Of a stretch of 64,000 nt of DNA, positions 45,150 to 57,198 are shown piece by piece. Numbering within the stretch: the stretch's first letter is position 1; each line of letters starts with the position of its first letter. Made by a program: the position numbers and the translations under genes. Under the pieces are notes generated by a model. It was not told the origin of the DNA and did no database searches. It saw nothing but the letters and a program-made list of their open reading frames with translations. This DNA comes from Neocallimastix lanati (nom. inval.). Its lineage: Eukaryota > Neocallimastigomycota > Neocallimastigomycetes > Neocallimastigales > Neocallimastigaceae. The stretch is from contig JACVTC010000037.1 in the NCBI GenBank assembly GCA_016946835.1, forward strand, positions 1,276,501-1,340,500, given 5' to 3'.

Positions 45150-47858
45150 TTAATATTTTATATTAAAATGTTTTACAAATTTATTTAAATATTCTTCAAT
45201 TTTTAAAAAAGATTTTACTGATTTGTTAATTTCCGAATCCATTCTTGAGTTTATATTTAAATTATAATTATCATTTATTGTATAGGCATTTCCAGTAAAA
45301 ATAAATAAATTTTTTCTTTTTTCATTTGAATGACTTATTACCCATTCTATTAAATATTTGACCAACTCATCATTACCACTTTGTATGGATGCAACTAAAT
45401 GAGTATATTTATTGTTATCATTCATATTTAATATGGTACCATGACTTATTAAAAATTTTACAATTTCAAATTTATTTTCTCGAAGAGCAATATAGAGTGG
45501 GGATAATTTCTTTTCATTTCCATAATTTTTATAATCACTATAAAAATTCTTTTTATTAACATCCGCACCAGCTTCAATTAATTGTTTTACTAAAGTTAAA
45601 TTATTAAATTTGACTGCATAATTCAATGCCCCATTATTAACTTCAACTTCTTTTCCCAGTATATAATTAATAAAATCAAGATTCTTCATTTTTGAAGCAA
45701 ATAAAAGTGACCGATTATTAATTTTTGCTCCATGATGAATTAAATATTTTATAATATTCATATTATTTCCAATTATTGCCGTATTTAAGGGAGATTCGTT
45801 ATTATATATATTTCTATTTTCACTAGGAAATTCTAAATTTACATCTACTCCACATTCTATTAAATATTCAATCATTTTCATATCTTTATTTTCAATGGCT
45901 ATATTTAAAAAAAATTTAGATTCATACATAGCTTTATTTATATCTGCTCCATGATCTATTAAATATTGAATAATATTAATTTCCTTTAAGTTAAGAGCAA
46001 CACCTAAAGGAGTACAATCACCAGTTTTATTAATTTTATTTACATCTGCTCCCTTTTTTTCAACTAAATATGTAATAACTTCCATATCCTTTAATTCTAT
46101 AGCAATAAATAATGGTAGGTTTTCAGAATATTTATGTACTTTATTAACATCACCCATTTTATCAATTATTTCTTTCGTAAAATTTAGAGTAAAAAAATCT
46201 TGTTTTCTTCTTGATTTTAGTATTATGGATAAACAGCTACATTTATTAATATCTGTACTATGTTCTATTATACATTTTACTAAATCTATATCATTTTCTT
46301 TCAAAGAATATTCTAATAGATCACTCCAAAGATAATTATCAATATTATTAATATGATTTATCATAAATTTAAATAGCTTTTTATCCCTTTTTAATGCTAA
46401 ATATATAGGATTATCACTACAATTTAAGGGATAATCTACTTTAGCACCCCATTCAACTAAACACATTGCTAATTCAATATTATTTTTATCTATTACCTGG
46501 TACAAAGGTGTTGTATGATTAAAAGAGATTTGAGACGTCATATTGATATCTGCCCCATAATCAATTAATAATTTAATAATTTTTTTATTTGGATAACTTT
46601 TTTCTGTAAAAAAAATGCTTTTAAATATATCAGTATAATCTAAACCTAAATCATTATATTCACCTTCATAATCAGTAAATTTTATATCATTATTTTCCAT
46701 AAAGGCTTTTAAAGATTTAAAATCATTATTCTCTATTAATTCTATAATTTCTTGTTTTACATCATTATTATCAATATATTTTTCGAATACATACAAAAGC
46801 TCTTCATCAATTGTATCTTCTAATCCATTGTAGTAAATATAATCAATAAATCCCATTATTTTATTTGTATTTTTTTCTTTTAATGCTTTATAAATATCTA
46901 ACAACTTCACTTTTTTATTTCGGATATCATTATCATAAATCAACGTTAATAAATAATAATCGTTTTTATATTTATCTATATAAAAATTATAATAAAAATA
47001 TTTTCCAACGACTTCAATATAGAAATCTTCATCAAATGAAAACTTACTCCCTTCATGAAGTATATTTTCTAACTGAGTTTTGGATAATTCTTTTTTATTT
47101 TTATAAATATTAAGTAATTTTATGATAAACGAATTATTATAAACATTATTTTTAATAACTTTTTCAAGTAACCATATATAATCATTTTGAAGGATTAAAA
47201 AAAGTGTTTCTTCATTTATTGGAATATTTCTTTTTAATACATTTTTCAATGTTTTTTGACTAATATTAATATTAGTATCTTCAAATAAAATAATTTTCAT
47301 ATAATCAAACCAGGCTCCATGTTCAATTAACAAATCAGCCACTTTTAAATTATTTTTTTCCATTGAAACTGTTAATGGTGATTTCAATGAAATATTACGA
47401 TAAGTGCAAAAAAAAAAAGGATATGCCCATTCTTTCTTATTATTTTCCTCTTCACTCTCATCATCTATTTCATAATAATCACTCTCATCATCTGTTTCAT
47501 AATAATCACTCTCATCATCTGTTTCATAATAATCAATTATATTTTCAGTATTATTTAATTCAACGTCATTAATAAAATTTTCATCACTATCGGTCATTCC
47601 ATATTCCATATCTATCACGTCAACTTTTGTGAAATCTACACGTGGATACCATTGATTTATTATAAATTTTATAATATCATAGGAAACATCATTTTCAATG
47701 GCCCAAATCAAAATATCAAAATAATCACCATAATTTATAAATGTACTTCTTATATGATTTTCATTAATATATGTTTTTAATTCAATTAGATTATTTTTCT
47801 TTATTACTTTTACTAATTTGTTTCTTTGACTTATTATTCTTCTTTTAAGTATATCCAT
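45150..47858 (-). CDS. Ankyrin-repeat protein with acidic 9-residue repeats
   Basis: A single-exon gene of 902 residues. The N-terminus (1-100) has ankyrin-like helices (LIWAIENDVSYDIIKFIIN). An acidic segment follows, with three DYYETDDES repeats encoded by a 27-bp tandem repeat (about 47463-47540). From about 150 to 870 come many ankyrin repeats with the usual xxTPLxxAIxxxxxxIIKYLIxHGADIN pattern, for example NESPLNTAIIGNNMNIIKYL and TPLGVALNLKEINIIQYLI. There is no signal peptide, membrane segment or catalytic domain. It is probably an intracellular scaffold; large ankyrin families of this kind are common in gut fungi. Head-to-head with the reductase at 48670. Confidence 0.9.
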   Translation of the reverse strand: MDILKRRIISQRNKLVKVIKKNNLIELKTYINENHIRSTFINYGDYFDILIWAIENDVSYDIIKFIINQWYPRVDFTKVDVIDMEYGMTDSDENFINDVELNNTENIIDYYETDDESDYYETDDESDYYEIDDESEEENNKKEWAYPFFFCTYRNISLKSPLTVSMEKNNLKVADLLIEHGAWFDYMKIILFEDTNINISQKTLKNVLKRNIPINEETLFLILQNDYIWLLEKVIKNNVYNNSFIIKLLNIYKNKKELSKTQLENILHEGSKFSFDEDFYIEVVGKYFYYNFYIDKYKNDYYLLTLIYDNDIRNKKVKLLDIYKALKEKNTNKIMGFIDYIYYNGLEDTIDEELLYVFEKYIDNNDVKQEIIELIENNDFKSLKAFMENNDIKFTDYEGEYNDLGLDYTDIFKSIFFTEKSYPNKKIIKLLIDYGADINMTSQISFNHTTPLYQVIDKNNIELAMCLVEWGAKVDYPLNCSDNPIYLALKRDKKLFKFMINHINNIDNYLWSDLLEYSLKENDIDLVKCIIEHSTDINKCSCLSIILKSRRKQDFFTLNFTKEIIDKMGDVNKVHKYSENLPLFIAIELKDMEVITYLVEKKGADVNKINKTGDCTPLGVALNLKEINIIQYLIDHGADINKAMYESKFFLNIAIENKDMKMIEYLIECGVDVNLEFPSENRNIYNNESPLNTAIIGNNMNIIKYLIHHGAKINNRSLLFASKMKNLDFINYILGKEVEVNNGALNYAVKFNNLTLVKQLIEAGADVNKKNFYSDYKNYGNEKKLSPLYIALRENKFEIVKFLISHGTILNMNDNNKYTHLVASIQSGNDELVKYLIEWVISHSNEKRKNLFIFTGNAYTINDNYNLNINSRMDSEINKSVKSFLKIEEYLNKFVKHFNIKY

Positions 47859-48292
47859 CTTTTTTTTTTATTTTTAATTTTTATTAAATAGAGAACATTT
47901 ATATTACAAGTACTGAAAATAATAATAACCATATTTTATTGTTTTTATTTATTTAATAATAAAAAAATTTAATATTTTTAATGTATCTTTTTTAATTAAT
48001 TATTAATAAATAACAAGTAATTATCTTTATATTTTAAACTTTTTAATATATATATATATATACATATTAAAAATATATATATATTTTTGTACATATTATT
48101 TTATATACACCATATTGTTAAAAATACCTCACTAACGAGTAAGCTAGCTGTTCTATTTATCTAATATTTTATGATATTTATCTTGTATATTATATTTATT
48201 TTATTATATTATTTATTCTTTATTATATTTGTGTTAATATTAAACTTAATTCCTAACAAATTTGATATATATATATATATTTATATTTATAT

Positions 48293-48331
<39 letters not shown>

Positions 48332-48669
48332 TAATTGAAAACTAATATATAATTTTTAATGTATGTATTTATTATGACTAATTAATTTATTAATAATATT
48401 AAATTTTGTTCAATAGTTATATGGAAGATATATATTCGATATAATTAATATACTAATTTATATTAATTAGGATTATTAAAAAAAAAAAAAAATTATTTTA
48501 TTTTTTTTAAAAAAAAAAAAATAAAAAATAAAAAATAAAAAATAAAAAATAAAAAATAAAAAATAAAAAATAAAAAATAAAAAATAAAAAATAAAAAATA
48601 AAAAAATAAAAACTAAAATACTTAATTATTATTATATACTTTTTTTTTGTTAATTAAATAGAATTATAT
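47859..48669. promoter_or_regulatory. Shared divergent intergenic region
   Basis: About 810 bases separate the starts of the ankyrin gene (-) and the reductase (+), so both promoters must lie here. It contains a (TTTA)n tract at about 48290-48332 and the 7-bp minisatellite described next. No specific site is recognisable. Confidence 0.5.
48511..48608. repeat. (AAAAAAT)n minisatellite before reductase
   Basis: A dozen or more 7-base AAAAAAT units lie in tandem, ending about 60 bases before the reductase start codon. Confidence 0.95.
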
Positions 48670-49659
48670 ATGTCTTTTCTTTTTTTTAACAGAAAACTAA
48701 TATATTCAGTATTTTTTATTTTTATAACTTTATTAGCTTTAAAAAAATATATTGATATAAACCCCCTTTTATTTACAAAAAAGGAAATTAAAAATTCCAA
48801 TTTCGAAAAAAATAATTTAAATCACAATAAAAATCCAAAACATGAACATAAAAATAACACTGTTGTGAGCCCATTTATTACTTTGAATAATGGAGTTCAG
48901 ATGCCAAGGATTGGTTTTGGGGTGTATAATATTCCACGTTCAATAACCAAAAAATGTGTATTAGATGCTATATCTGTGGGCTATCGTTCCATTGATACTG
49001 CACAATTATACGGTAATGAAAAGGAAGTTGGAGAGGCGGTTAGAGCTTCAAATGTACCAAGAAATGAACTTTTCATAACAACAAAACTTTGGGGTTGTCA
49101 TGGTTATTTTGATGCTATAAATTCAATTGAAACTTCATTAAAACATTTAGATATCGAGTATATTGACCTGCTCCTAATTCACGAACCAACTGGTAATTTT
49201 GTTGAAATATACAGAGCGTTAGAAGACTACTATCGCAGGGGGAAATTGAAGTCTATTGGAATTTCTAATTTTAATGAAGAAGAATATTTAAAACTTCTCA
49301 ATAACTCAAAGATTATACCCCAAGTTAATCAAGTAGAAACCCATGTATTCATGCAGCAAAAAACCTTTAAAACTTTCTTAGAAAATTATGGTACTCAAAT
49401 GGAAGCATGGTCACCCTTAGCTTCTGGAGATAAAAAATTTTTCCAAAATGCAGTTCTTGGTGAAATTGCAAAAAAACATAATAAATCTATTGCTCAAATT
49501 GGACTTAGGTTCCTATATCAACAAAATATTATTATTATTCCGAAAAGTACTAAGATAGAAAGAATGAAAGAAAACATAAATATTTTAGATTTCGAATTAA
49601 CAGATGATGAAATGGAATCCATAAGAAAACTTGATACAGGAAAAAGTTTATTCATGTAA
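48670..49659 (+). CDS. Membrane-anchored aldo-keto reductase
   Basis: A single-exon frame of 329 residues. The catalytic tetrad is visible: Asp109 and Tyr114 in SIDTAQLYGNE, Lys139 in FITTKLWG, His171 in LLLIHEP. Further family marks are KLKSIGISNF, AWSPLASG and the cofactor loop IPKSTKIERMKENI. The barrel starts about residue 68. It is preceded by a hydrophobic segment (about 11-26, IYSVFFIFITLLALKK) and a basic/Asn-rich linker not seen in ordinary members (~280 residues), suggesting a type II anchor facing a lumen or the outside. The core resembles bacterial 2,5-diketogluconate-reductase-like enzymes, so transfer from rumen bacteria is possible. It reduces aldehydes/ketones with NADPH; the substrate is unknown. 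An acceptor-like ttttttttaacag inside codons 4-8 leaves some doubt about the exact N-terminus. Confidence 0.88.
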   Translation: MSFLFFNRKLIYSVFFIFITLLALKKYIDINPLLFTKKEIKNSNFEKNNLNHNKNPKHEHKNNTVVSPFITLNNGVQMPRIGFGVYNIPRSITKKCVLDAISVGYRSIDTAQLYGNEKEVGEAVRASNVPRNELFITTKLWGCHGYFDAINSIETSLKHLDIEYIDLLLIHEPTGNFVEIYRALEDYYRRGKLKSIGISNFNEEEYLKLLNNSKIIPQVNQVETHVFMQQKTFKTFLENYGTQMEAWSPLASGDKKFFQNAVLGEIAKKHNKSIAQIGLRFLYQQNIIIIPKSTKIERMKENINILDFELTDDEMESIRKLDTGKSLFM

Positions 49660-49992
49660 TAATGAATAAATATAAATAATTTTTAGTAAAGAAATAATAA
49701 TAACAATATTATTATTATTATTATAGTAAATAACAAATAATTAATAATGAATAAAAAATAAATAAAAAAAATTAAATAAATATATAAATAGAAGAAATAA
49801 TAGAAATAAGTAATAAATATTTAATATATTACTAATATAATCAAAAGTTAATTAAATTACAGTAAATTACTGATATCTTAAAGCATTTTTAATGTTATCA
49901 TAATTAAATAATAATAAAATATTTAAATGAAAATTTAATTTTTATTTTTATTTTATAAGATTTTAATTTATAATTTATTTATTTTATGATAA

Positions 49993-50023
<31 letters not shown>

Positions 50024-50260
50024 TTTTATTGCTTATTTAATGGTTATTTTTTTTATATTATTTTTATAAATAATTTTTATTTTTTTATTTTTTTTTTTTT
50101 TTTCTTTATTTTATTATTATTTTTTTTTAAATTATTTTTATTTTTATTTATATATATATATATAATTTTTATCTAACTTATTTATAATTTCTATTTTAAT
50201 ATATTAATTATACCAAAAAATACATAAATTTTTAAAATAGTAATTGTAATATTACAATTA
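49660..50260. other. Convergent intergenic region
   Basis: No gene was seen; T runs lie at about 49988-50018 and 50092-50103. Confidence 0.6.
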
Positions 50261-50509
50261 TTAATAATTATTATGAATATTTTTTTTATGTAATAATAGT
50301 GAATTGTTATTATTATTGGAAGTATCAATAAAATTTATTTCAGTATATTTATTATTATTATTATTAGAAGTATCAATAAATTTTATTTCAGTATTTATAT
50401 TATTATCATTATTATGATTATGATTATTTACTTTTGAATCTTCCAATAAAATCTGATAAAAATCCATTAATTCTTGATGATAATTATTATCATTATTATT
50501 TTTATTAAA

Positions 50510-50542
<33 letters not shown>

Positions 50543-52004
50543 ATTATTATTATAATAATCATTATTATTATTATTATTAAAATAATCATTATTATTATTA
50601 TAATTATTATTATTATTATTACTATTATTACTGTAATTTATATCTTTTAAATTGAAATTATTATTCAATGTCAATGAAGATTTATAATTGGCATCAGCAA
50701 AACTTGAATATTTATTCCCAAACCTTGAATCTGAACTATTTTTGGAATTATCATTTTTAGTATTCATAAAATTATTATTATTATTATTATCAGAATGATA
50801 TGAATTTAATTGAATAGTTTCATATTTTGAAATAAAAAGAAATATTTGATCAATAAATATCATATAATATTGTATGTTAGTATAAGATCTTCGTACTTCT
50901 TCTAATGAAAAATCAATACCATTATAACCCTTTTTTTTAAATACTGTAAATTTTAAAACAACCGTTAAAGTAATAATTGGTAAAAACAGAGCTGAAAATA
51001 TTGCCAATGATAACATTCTATATTCTGAAAGATTTTTAAACTTTTTTAAAAAACCAATATCAGATTTATCAACATCTAGTTCTTTAAGACTTTTTTTCAT
51101 AGTAAAATAGATTGCAATTTCGTATATAAATAATGTATAAAATTTAATTAATTGAAATATCCAATAAATATAATAAAATGATTGAATATATTCTTCATTA
51201 TATACTCCTTTGGAATCATATAAATCTGATGGCCTAAGACCAAAGTTTAATAAACATAATGCAATTTTTGATAAATTGTAGAGCCCACACGTTATATAAA
51301 CATATTTTATATATTTATATGATTTAGTTATTGCTTTTATGCGTATTAGTGGATACCAATCCGCAAAAATTTCACCACCATACCAAAATAAACTGGCAAC
51401 TTGTCTTGTTACGAACCATTTTAATGGATGTTGTTCAACACTATACGAATAATATGAGCAATTACCAAATTTATCAACAGAAAAATAATTATTAAATAAA
51501 TTTCCAATTTCATTTAAAATATCCCCAATTGAACTATTATTTATAATGTTACATTTGGTATTACATATTATATATTATTAAATTGAATATATATGTTATG
51601 TAAGTTATGTGAATTATATATAGTTATTAATATAATAGTTATTATTATTAGTAATAGTAATTTTAGTAATTGTCATTATTATTTATTAATTATAATTACC
51701 GTAAAACAAAATGTAATAATAAAATTTTCATTACTGTTTTTTTGAAATTAAATTTATGAAGTATAAATACCACAATTGTCCAATAGAAAAAAGTGAACTT
51801 CATGGGAGTATGAATTATATAAATAATGGTTTGATAAATATTCAATTCATCGGTTATTTTATATTCTGAATCCATATGTTCATTAAATTCTTTATAGCAG
51901 GAATAACTGGTTCCTTTACTCCTTAGCCAATCAAAATATGAAGCTTGGGCTTTATTTTCAATAAAATATTGTCTTTGATTTTCCAATGAATCATTTTGTG
52001 TCAT
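50261..52004 (-). CDS. Multipass membrane protein of unknown family, paralogue B
   Basis: Two exons (52004-51700 and 51533-50261) with a GT..AG intron give about 525 residues. The intron splits an Arg codon at the same place as in the gene at 18976. Shared blocks are KFTFFYWTIVVFILHKFNFKK, SIGDILNEIGNLF, a GGEIFADWYPLIR segment, GFLKKF(K)xLSEYR and FxQYYMIFIDQIxL. Four to five membrane segments have the same order and spacing as in paralogue A. The tail, from about residue 350 on, is dominated by Asn runs (ATT repeats on the plus strand, 50340-50780) and a duplicated TEIxFIDTSNNNN unit. No known family was recognised. The N-terminus (MTQNDSLENQRQYFIENK) differs from paralogue A and has no signal peptide. 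Confidence 0.85.
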
Positions 52005-52175
52005 TTTTTTAATTTTATTTCTTATTACTATTTGAATATCTTTTTTTATAAATTAATAATTAATCCATTTATATATTTATAAAATATTGTAATTCTTGGA
52101 ATAATAGAAAAATGAACATACAATATAAATCAAAATAAGTTATAAAATGTATAAATATATATATCTTTAAAAATT

Positions 52176-52215
<40 letters not shown>

Positions 52216-54744
52216 GAATTATATATATTTTTAATTCCTTATTATTTTTTAATAAAATAAATAATAAAAAAATTCAAATATTATTTATATTATCCTTAAT
52301 AATTTTTAATTATCACAATTATTACTATTCGTCAATATAATATGAATATCATTTTCCATAAACTTTAATTATTATAATTTTTAACATTATTTAGTGCTGA
52401 ATCTCTAATATATACATTTTTAGAATTAAAATTTATGTAAAAAAATTATCTACTATTAAAAAAAGTTTGAATAAATAGATAATAAATCAATAAATAAAGA
52501 AAGTTATATTACCTCCAATCACCATATTTTCAACACCTTCAAATTAAATGTATTTATTTATTTATTTTATTATTCCTTTTTTATTAGATCAATAAATAAT
52601 TATTTTTAAGTATATAAATATTATTATAACTTTGAAGAAGCATCTTTTTTAATAAATAAATTATTTATTATTATTATTATTTATATTATTCATTCTTATT
52701 ATTTATTATTTATTATTTATTATTCATCATTTATTATTTATTATTTATTATTTATTTATTTATTTATTTATTATTTATTATTGTTATTAAAATTATAATT
52801 ATAATATTACTTAATATTATTAATCATCACAAACAAGAAGTACAAATTAAAAAAATGATGTTGTGAATCAATAAATTTTTGCAATATTAAATTAAGGTTC
52901 TTAAATTAAAAAAGCTTAAATTAATAAATTTTAAACTTTAATAATTTATGTTTTAATACTTTTTATTCAAAAAAAAAATAAATAATAAAGTTCAAGATAG
53001 AAATATAATTAAAGCGGATAATAAATCAATAAATTAATAAAAAGGATATACTATTATTATATAAATCTTTATATTATTGGCTAAAATGGAATATATATTA
53101 TATTAAAAAAAAAAAAAAATTTTTTTTTAATTATCAAAAAACTGGAAAAGTTTATAAATAAATAATAGATTTATTTATATTAATTAACAAAATTTGAAAT
53201 TGAAAATTTAATGAATTTCTAATCATTAATTTTTTTTTTTTTTTTTAATTTTTAAAATTTTAAAATTTTAAATCTTTAAATTTTAATTCATTGTTTTATT
53301 CATATTTAATGATTTGGTGATACTATATAAAACTTTGGAATATTAAACCATTGTACAAATCTTTGAACAATGATCGACGATTAAAAAAGGAAAAAAAAAT
53401 TTTGTATATAATTTTGTGAAGAAATACAAAAAAATATGAAACAGTCAAATAATAATAATCTAATAATACTGATGATTTTCGCTTATGTCATAAATTCAAT
53501 ATGCATTTGTAATCAGAAATAACAAAAGAAATTTATACATACATTGGTATTATAGAATATACTATTAAACAAATAGTTATTATTAAGTAAATAATAGATA
53601 ATCTAAGGACAAACTATAACTTTATTTCACTTCATAATTGTCAACATAATGTTCCTAAAATCTTTGCTTTTTATTCAAGTATCTCCCAATTAAGGATTTC
53701 ATTAGATTTAGAATAAAATTAAAATATAAAATTTGATATATAAATAAACATATCAATAAATAAATAAATAAATATATCAATATATCAATAAATAAATAAA
53801 TATATCAATATATCAATAAATAAATATATCAATAAATAAATATATCAATAAATAAATATATCAATAAATAAATATATCAATAAATAAATATATAAATAAA
53901 TAAATATATAAATAAATAAATGTAAATAAATAAATATATAAATAAATAAATGTATCAATAAATTCATAAGTTAATCATTCAATCAATCAATTAATAAATA
54001 AATAAATGAATAATTAAATAAAATGTTATTTAATAATTATTAAATCTTTAACAAATAAAGTTAAATTATATTATTTCGTATATTGTAATCATTTAATTTT
54101 AAATTATTTAAAACCTCTATAGATTATATAAAATTAAGTATAAATAAATAAATAAACAAATAAATAAATAAACAAATAAATAAATAAATAAATAAATATA
54201 TATATATATATATAAAGATTAAGAATAGAAAATCAAAATGGAAGTTTTAATTAATAATAATTTTGTATGACAGAACTCTGATTATCATTTTCATTTAATC
54301 ATTACTCTGTTATTTATTACAATATTATTTTCAGGTCTTCTATTATCAATTAATTTAGATTCATAGTTTTGTATTTTTTAATTAAAAATATTTATTTCAT
54401 CATTTTTTCTTAATTTCTTTTTTTTTTTTTTTGTATATCGATGTATTGTGACTACATTAATATTTTCATTTCTTGAGAGGGGCTTAATAATGGTACACAC
54501 CGGAAGTAAAAAAAAAAAAAAAAAAAAAATTTTTTTTTTCTATTTAAATTCTTGAACTATTCCTTTCTTAATCATTTTAAGATAAAGATTATTTTTGTTT
54601 TATTGCATATATCAATTTATAAAGAGAAAAAAAAATATTTTTTTATTAAAATAAATAATTTAAAAGTATTGAAAGATTTTGATGCATCAATTGTTATATG
54701 TTCATTACTGTAATAATAATTCTAATTTCTATAATTTTTAATAT

Positions 54745-54793
<49 letters not shown>

Positions 54794-54819
54794 TATTCTA
54801 AAGTTTTAAAGAATTGGTC
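52005..54819. other. Gene-poor A/T region
   Basis: No gene was seen. It holds a long A run (52182-52213), TTTA and ATT tracts (52650-52790), and a minisatellite of aaataaatatatcaata-type units (53750-53960). Two less A/T-rich scraps (53480-53700 and 54440-54510) are not readable as protein in any frame I tried. Confidence 0.55.
53745..53965. repeat. AAATAAATATATCAAT minisatellite
   Basis: Tandem units of 16 to 20 bases, mixing aataaataaatatatcaa and aaataaatatataaat forms, extend for more than 200 bases. Confidence 0.9.
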
Positions 54820-55255
54820 TTTATTATTATGTTTCACATCTAATTTTCCATTAATTATGTAAGATCGGAATTAATTTTTAATAAATATATTTATATTATT
54901 ATATTTTACTTCATTGTAAACCAATTTATTTTTTGTAAACTCTAAAGCTCTTTTATAGAGCAAAATATAGTATATAATATTTATATTAAGAAATATTTCT
55001 TCTGCTTCATTAGATATACCATTTTCGAAATTAAGTTGAAATTTATTGGAGTAATTATTGTATTACTGTTATTAGCTTTTTTTTTTTTTTTTTATTTCTT
55101 TAAATAATATTTCATAAGTAGTATAAAAACCATTTAAATCTTTAATATAAGTTCTAGTAATGAACACTTGATAACTAAATTTAGGTGTAATATAAAAAGT
55201 GCCATCTGTAAATTTATTTTCATTATATTTCATAAATAATTTTGCTTGGAATGGG
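54820..55255 (-). pseudogene. MULE-type transposase relic
   Basis: On the minus strand a first open part reads FQAKLFMKYNENKFTDGTFY and ITPKFSYQVFITRTYIKDLN, then FYTTYEILFKEIKK, ending in an A run (about 55085). A second part in another frame reads FQLNFENGISNEAEEIFLNI and YYILLYKRALEFTKNKLVYN. The DGTFY...P...Q.. block and the following NEAEEIFLNI...YKRAL block match the MULE transposase domain order (first catalytic Asp, then the C/H region). A frameshift, an A-run insertion and missing ends mark it as dead. Confidence 0.65.
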
Positions 55256-55931
55256 GATTAGAATAATTACTTAATATTTATATTTATTTATATACATGTA
55301 TATATTTCTTTTTTATTATTAATTATAAAGCGTTTTTATGAAAATTTTGCAATTTTTATATATTAAAAAATTAAATATTTAAATAATTATTTATCAATTA
55401 TTTATAATTATTTTTATTTATTTTTATTATATAAATAATAAATATAATTGAGAGTAAATGTATCTTTATTTGAAATGTGGCGTATTAAATAAGCAGTTTA
55501 AATAAGGTGACTTAAATTATAATAAATAAACAATAATTTAATATTTTATTAAATTTTAATATATATTTAGTATTTTATCAAATTTTTAGGGAATATTTTA
55601 ATATTTTCTGTTTAAATAATAATAAAATACAATTTAATAATATATTTAATTTTTATAATACATTTAATTTTTAAAAATAATTTTTCTTATATTCTATTTG
55701 ATTAACCAATTTTTAATTTTTTTTTAATTTTTTTTTTATAATTTATTATTTTTATTATATATTTTTTTATTGTTTATCTATTTTATTTATTGTTTATTTC
55801 TATTTATTTATTTAATTCATTTTTTTTAATATTAACAATTATAAATAAAGTGTTTATGAGAAAATATTTTTAATATTTATAAAAAAAAAAAAAAAATAAA
55901 CTCATTTATATTTATTTCTAGTTTTATTTAC

Positions 55932-56609
55932 TTGAATATGTTGTATTTCGGAAAGTGGCTTATAAATAAATATTTAATTCGTAATTTAACTACCCACATT
56001 TTTTAAATAATTGTTTATAAATAAAAAGGTTAAGTGCATTTCACAATGTGGCTTATATATACTATAAAATAAAGCCATACATTTTTAAGATATTCTATAC
56101 ATTTTTAAGATATTCTAACTTTCTAACACTTTTCTTAAATCAGAGAAATATTGTATTTTTATGTTATTTGACAATAATTAACTATTTAATTGATTGCTCT
56201 TGTGACTAAAATAAACTATTCAATGAGTTTTTATGGAAAGTATTATAAATATCAATGATTATTATTTAAGGAAATATTTAATAACTATATAAAGATATAT
56301 ATATAAAATAAGAAGAATAGAATTAAAACATTGATTTATGTTATAATTTTATTATTTCTTATTTATAAGTATAATTAATATTTAGAAATCAAGCCATTTA
56401 TTAAGAACATTATAACATCATTAGATTTATATTTATGACATTAATTTATGGTTGAATAATAAAATTTATATTAATTAATATTTGAATATATTTTATATAT
56501 AAATCTGACAATAATTTTATTTATTTATATTAAAAAATTTATGGCATTAAATTACAATAATATAAACGCTACAAGGCGAAATGACTTTTCCGAAATATAA
56601 CATATTCAA
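55932..56609. mobile_element. TIR-flanked element of ~680 bp
   Basis: The left end tgaatatgttgtatttcgga plus aagt (55934-55957) reappears inverted at 56584-56609 (acttttccgaaatataacat, continuing attcaa) with one substitution and one extra base. No transposase lies between the ends, but a MULE relic lies less than 700 bases upstream, so it could be a non-autonomous partner. The third copy of the ~100-bp dispersed repeat sits inside it (56030-56118). Confidence 0.6.
56030..56118 (+). repeat. Dispersed ~100-bp repeat, copy 3
   Basis: The copy contains gtgcatttcacaatgtggct, aataaagccatac and tttttaagatattctatac, in the order seen at 11121 and 31957. The last block is itself duplicated (tacatttttaagatattcta twice). 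Confidence 0.65.
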
Positions 56610-57164
56610 ATTTTTATATGGAGTTTTATTTTATTGTTCTTAATAATTCAGTGAAATGAATTATAAATTAAAATAATAAATCACAACAGATTTTAATTCG
56701 TACATATTTTTATTAAAATAAATATTTTTCATTTAATTATATATGTACCTCTAAAATAATCATGTGGATAAATTAATTTTATTATAACAATTATTTTTTT
56801 TAAAGATAATCTCATAAAAGTTCAATAGTAAATTTATTATTATTTATTATTATTTTTCATGTATTTTTATATTTTTACTTTAAGAATTCTTATGTATATA
56901 TATATATATTTTTTTTATCTTATTATAGTATATTTATTTTTATTTTTCCTTTTTTTTTTTTTTTTTACTATTCCAATATAATATAATGTTTAATAATATA
57001 TTTTGTATAACATAAATACATTTAATTTTACAAATTTATAAATAATAAAAGTTTATAAAATATATCCCATAATATTTCAAATTAATCCTATTAAATTATA
57101 AATTCAATTTAATTATAATACTAACCATATCTGTAAAATTTCACTTTCAATTATCATTTTATTT

Positions 57165-57198
<34 letters not shown>

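Noticed and set aside
53750-53960. Regularly spaced repeats considered as a CRISPR-like array
   Set aside because: Units are contiguous A/T minisatellite variants without unique spacers, and the genome is eukaryotic.
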